Position numbers and translations under genes: made by a program. Source: DASSUW01 sp963806395 (lineage in GTDB: Bacteria > Actinomycetota > Thermoleophilia > Solirubrobacterales > Solirubrobacteraceae). Taken from it: DNA of 64,000 nucleotides. Location: NCBI GenBank assembly GCA_963806395.1, contig CAWDYI010000013.1, forward strand, positions 48,602-112,601, written 5' to 3'. The notes under the pieces were generated by a model, which had not been told where the DNA came from, did no database searches, and saw only the letters and a program-made list of their open reading frames with translations. Positions 61,882 through 64,000 of this stretch are shown here, piece by piece (positions within the stretch are counted from its first letter, which is position 1; every line of letters starts with the position of its first letter).

Positions 61882-63923
61882 CAGTCCTCCTCTCCGATGC
61901 TCATCACGAGCGTGCCGTAGCGGTCGACGACCGCCCGGGCGCCCGGCGGCACGACCGTCGTGGCCGTGTCCTCGCTGATCACGGCCGGGCCCGCCACGAC
62001 GGCGTCGCGCGGCAGGTCGTCGCGCCAGACCATCAGCGCGTCGTGCGCCTCGCGATCGAACGTGACGCGGCGCGCCGAGGACCGGTAGTCCGCGCCGGAC
62101 CCGTCCATCGCCACCGGCTCGGCCCGCCCCTTGTCGCCCAGCGCCGTCGACCGGACGACCACGACCTCGATCGGCGCGCCGGGGTTGGCATGCCCGAAGC
62201 GGGTGTGGTGCGCCTCGTCGAAACGGCCGGAGAGCGACCCTGCGAAGTCGTCCTCGAGCGGCTCACGGGCGCCGGTCAGCGGGACCGTCAACGTGTACTC
62301 CTGCCCCGCGTAGCGAAGGTCGAGCGCGTGCTCGACGCGTCCGATGTCGCGCGTGATGCCCTCGTCCTCGAGGCCGGCGAAGCCCTCCTCCTCGAGCGTG
62401 TCGAGCAGGGCGGCCAGCTGTGCGCGGTCGAGCTCGCCCAGCGGCGCGTAGTAGGCGCGGCTCGCGTCCTTGCGGACCTCGCTCTCGAGCATCCCCCAGG
62501 CCGAGAACGCGCCGGGAAAGCGCGGAACGAGCACCTCGCGGACCCCCAGCTCGCGCGCCAGGAAGGCGGCGTGCATCGGTCCGGCGCCACCGCAGGCGAC
62601 GAGCGTGAAGTCGCGCGGCTCGATCCCCTTCTCGACCGTCAGCGTGCGGATCGCCTGCGCCATCTTGGCGTTGGCGACGTCGCAGATGCCGTCGGCGAGC
62701 TCGGCCGCGTCGCCGATGCCGAGCTCGTCGCCGAGCGCCTGCACGGCGGTGCGAGCGGCCTCGATGTCCAGTCTCATGCGCCCGCCGGCGAAGTTCGCCT
62801 CGTCGACGCGGCCGAGCAGCAGGTTCGCGTCGGTCACCGTCGGCAGCGTCCCGCCGCGGCCGTAGCACGCGGGCCCGGGGTCGGCGCCCGCGCTCTCGGG
62901 GCCGACGCGCAGGCCGCCGGCCTCCGGGTAGGCGAGCGAGCCGCCGCCGGCGCCGATCGTGTGGATGTTGACGACCGGCATCAGCAGCGGGAAGCCTTCG
63001 AGCATGGCCTCCGACGACACGTCGGGCTGCCCGTCGACGACCAGCGAGACGTCGAAGCTGGTGCCGCCCATGTCGATGCAGATCAGGTTCGGGCGGTCGA
63101 GCAGGCGGGCGAGGGCGACGCCGCCCATCGTCCCGCCGACCGGTCCCGACAACAGCGTCTGCAGCGTCAGCTCGCGGGCGGACTCCGCGGTGACGATGCC
63201 TCCGCTGGACTGCATCACGTGCAGCGGCACCGACAGCCCGCGCGACTGCAGCTCGGACTCCAGGCGCTCGAGGTAGCGGCGCACGATCGGCGCCGTGTAC
63301 GCGTCGATGACGGCGGACGACGTGCGCTCGTACTCGCGCCACTCGCGCGCGACTCGGTGTGAGAGCGAGACCGTCACGCCGTCGAGCTCCTCGCGCAGGA
63401 TCGCCTCGGCGGCGAGCTCGTGCTCGGGGTTGACGTAGGAGAAGAGGAAGGCCACGGCGATCGCGCCGAAGCCCTCCTCGCGCGCGCGGCGAGCCGCGGC
63501 GCGCAGCGCATCTGCATCGAGCGGCTCGAGCTCCTCGCCCGCGTAGTCGAGCCGGCCGCCGATCTCGACGATGTCCGAGCGCGGCAGCAGCGGCCGCGGC
63601 TTGCGGAAGTGGACGTCGTAGAGGCGCGTCCGGTTGCCGCGGGCGATGTGGTAGACGTCGCCGGCGCCGCGCGTGGCGAGCAGCATCACGCGCTCCCCGC
63701 GCCGCTGCAGGAAGGCGTTGAGGCCCTGCGTCGTCCCGTGGACGGTGAAGGCGATGTCGCCCGGCGAGGCGACCACCTGCTCGAGCCCGGCGAGGACGCC
63801 CTCGGTGAGGTCGTTCGGCGTCGTCGACGCCTTGCCCGCCGCGTAGCTCCCGGCCTGCTCGTCGTAGGCCACGACGTCGGTGAACGTGCCGCCGATGTCC
63901 ATCGAGACGCGATAGCGGCTCAC
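61881..63923 (-). CDS. Hydantoinase/oxoprolinase subunit A (copy 2)
   Basis: 680 residues. VSMDIGGTFTDVVAYDEQ (ASKHA start), FTVHGTTQGLNAFLQRRGERV, VSLSHRVAREWREYERTSS, MQSSGGIVTAE, ICIDMGGTSFDVSLV, LVACGGAGPMHAAFLARELG. Start GTG 63923 overlaps the stop of the upstream gene (GTGA). The second A-B pair differs clearly in sequence from copy 1, so the two pairs may handle different substrates or successive steps. Confidence 0.93.
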   Translation of the reverse strand: MSRYRVSMDIGGTFTDVVAYDEQAGSYAAGKASTTPNDLTEGVLAGLEQVVASPGDIAFTVHGTTQGLNAFLQRRGERVMLLATRGAGDVYHIARGNRTRLYDVHFRKPRPLLPRSDIVEIGGRLDYAGEELEPLDADALRAAARRAREEGFGAIAVAFLFSYVNPEHELAAEAILREELDGVTVSLSHRVAREWREYERTSSAVIDAYTAPIVRRYLERLESELQSRGLSVPLHVMQSSGGIVTAESARELTLQTLLSGPVGGTMGGVALARLLDRPNLICIDMGGTSFDVSLVVDGQPDVSSEAMLEGFPLLMPVVNIHTIGAGGGSLAYPEAGGLRVGPESAGADPGPACYGRGGTLPTVTDANLLLGRVDEANFAGGRMRLDIEAARTAVQALGDELGIGDAAELADGICDVANAKMAQAIRTLTVEKGIEPRDFTLVACGGAGPMHAAFLARELGVREVLVPRFPGAFSAWGMLESEVRKDASRAYYAPLGELDRAQLAALLDTLEEEGFAGLEDEGITRDIGRVEHALDLRYAGQEYTLTVPLTGAREPLEDDFAGSLSGRFDEAHHTRFGHANPGAPIEVVVVRSTALGDKGRAEPVAMDGSGADYRSSARRVTFDREAHDALMVWRDDLPRDAVVAGPAVISEDTATTVVPPGARAVVDRYGTLVMSIGEED

Positions 63924-64000
63924 GGGATCGTGCCCCCTGCCGCGAGCCGGATGTCATAGACGGTGCCCTCGGGCGGCTCGGTGAGCAGCGCCTCGAGCTC
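63920..64000 (-). CDS. C-terminal end of an operon gene, rest outside window
   Basis: 26 residues ending ELEALLTEPPEGTVYDIRL...IP before the stop at 63920-63922; the gene runs in from beyond 64000. The stop overlaps the hyuA start by 3 bases, so it is an upstream member of the same operon. Too little remains to name a family. Confidence 0.55.
   Translation of the reverse strand, partial: ELEALLTEPPEGTVYDIRLAAGGTIP

Noticed and set aside
1..64000. CRISPR arrays, rRNA, tRNA genes and complete insertion sequences
   Set aside because: No repeat-spacer pattern, cloverleaf-like conserved sequence or transposase was found by reading both strands.

Overview
This is a very GC-rich bacterial window of about 68 tightly packed genes, with many GTG/TTG starts and 1-4 base gene overlaps. 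Two tandem Ku genes, DosS-like GAF kinases, universal stress proteins, a VKOR/DsbA pair, a CGNR zinc-finger regulator and CysD/CysNC together suggest an actinobacterium. The style fits Thermoleophilia (Solirubrobacter/Conexibacter type), but that placement is inference from gene content. I saw no rRNA, tRNA, CRISPR array or complete insertion sequence.

Layout. 1-4029: YceI-like protein, beta-lactamase-like hydrolase, xylulokinase, VOC protein and an esterase. 4073-8402: a three-gene signalling operon (membrane PAS histidine kinase, receiver-HDOD protein, receiver fused to a degenerate HD-GYP-like domain). 8406-18136: truncated O-methyltransferase, secreted DUF1080 protein, diguanylate cyclase, penicillin-binding protein, NAD kinase, NhaA-DsbA fusion, adenylate kinase and DNA ligase LigA. 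18294-21392: ParB-like protein, a probable contractile-injection-system-type effector, a small unknown protein and an epoxide-hydrolase-like enzyme. 21469-33842: a stress and redox island with two tandem-domain universal stress proteins, two related flavoprotein oxidoreductases around a LuxR-type regulator, a DosS-like kinase with an atypical receiver protein, then an overlapping DsbA-VKOR-kinase-multicopper protein operon. 33913-34585: remnants of phosphoketolase/acetate kinase, then a palindromic element with 23-bp perfect inverted ends. 34605-41763: GNAT-acyl-CoA synthetase, ZIP and TauE transporters, and cysD-cysNC for sulfate activation. 41835-51786: CGNR regulator facing a MOSC gene across a patterned operator, methyltransferase, two Ku genes, an APC permease with a stress-protein tail, a PolX-like PHP protein, an ArsR-SRPBCC pair and a secreted M28 peptidase. 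51902-64000: one long minus-strand operon with two hydantoinase/oxoprolinase A-B pairs, an M24 peptidase and a sugar-type ABC importer.

How the genes work together. DsbA and VKOR would make disulfides outside the membrane next to a membrane-anchored cupredoxin protein. The DosS-like kinase, LuxR regulator and stress proteins look like a hypoxia/redox response. CysD and CysNC make APS/PAPS, with a TauE-type exporter alongside. The hydantoinase operon looks like uptake and hydrolysis of a cyclic amide or imide, exact substrate unknown.

Quality note. Six genes (nhaA, the VKOR gene, the kinase at 30852, the acyl-CoA synthetase, the first hyuB and the ABC permease) carry nine frame breaks. Each is repaired by removing one inserted base, which looks more like uncorrected insertion-type sequencing error than gene decay. 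The acetate kinase and O-methyltransferase remnants do not fit that explanation and look truly broken.
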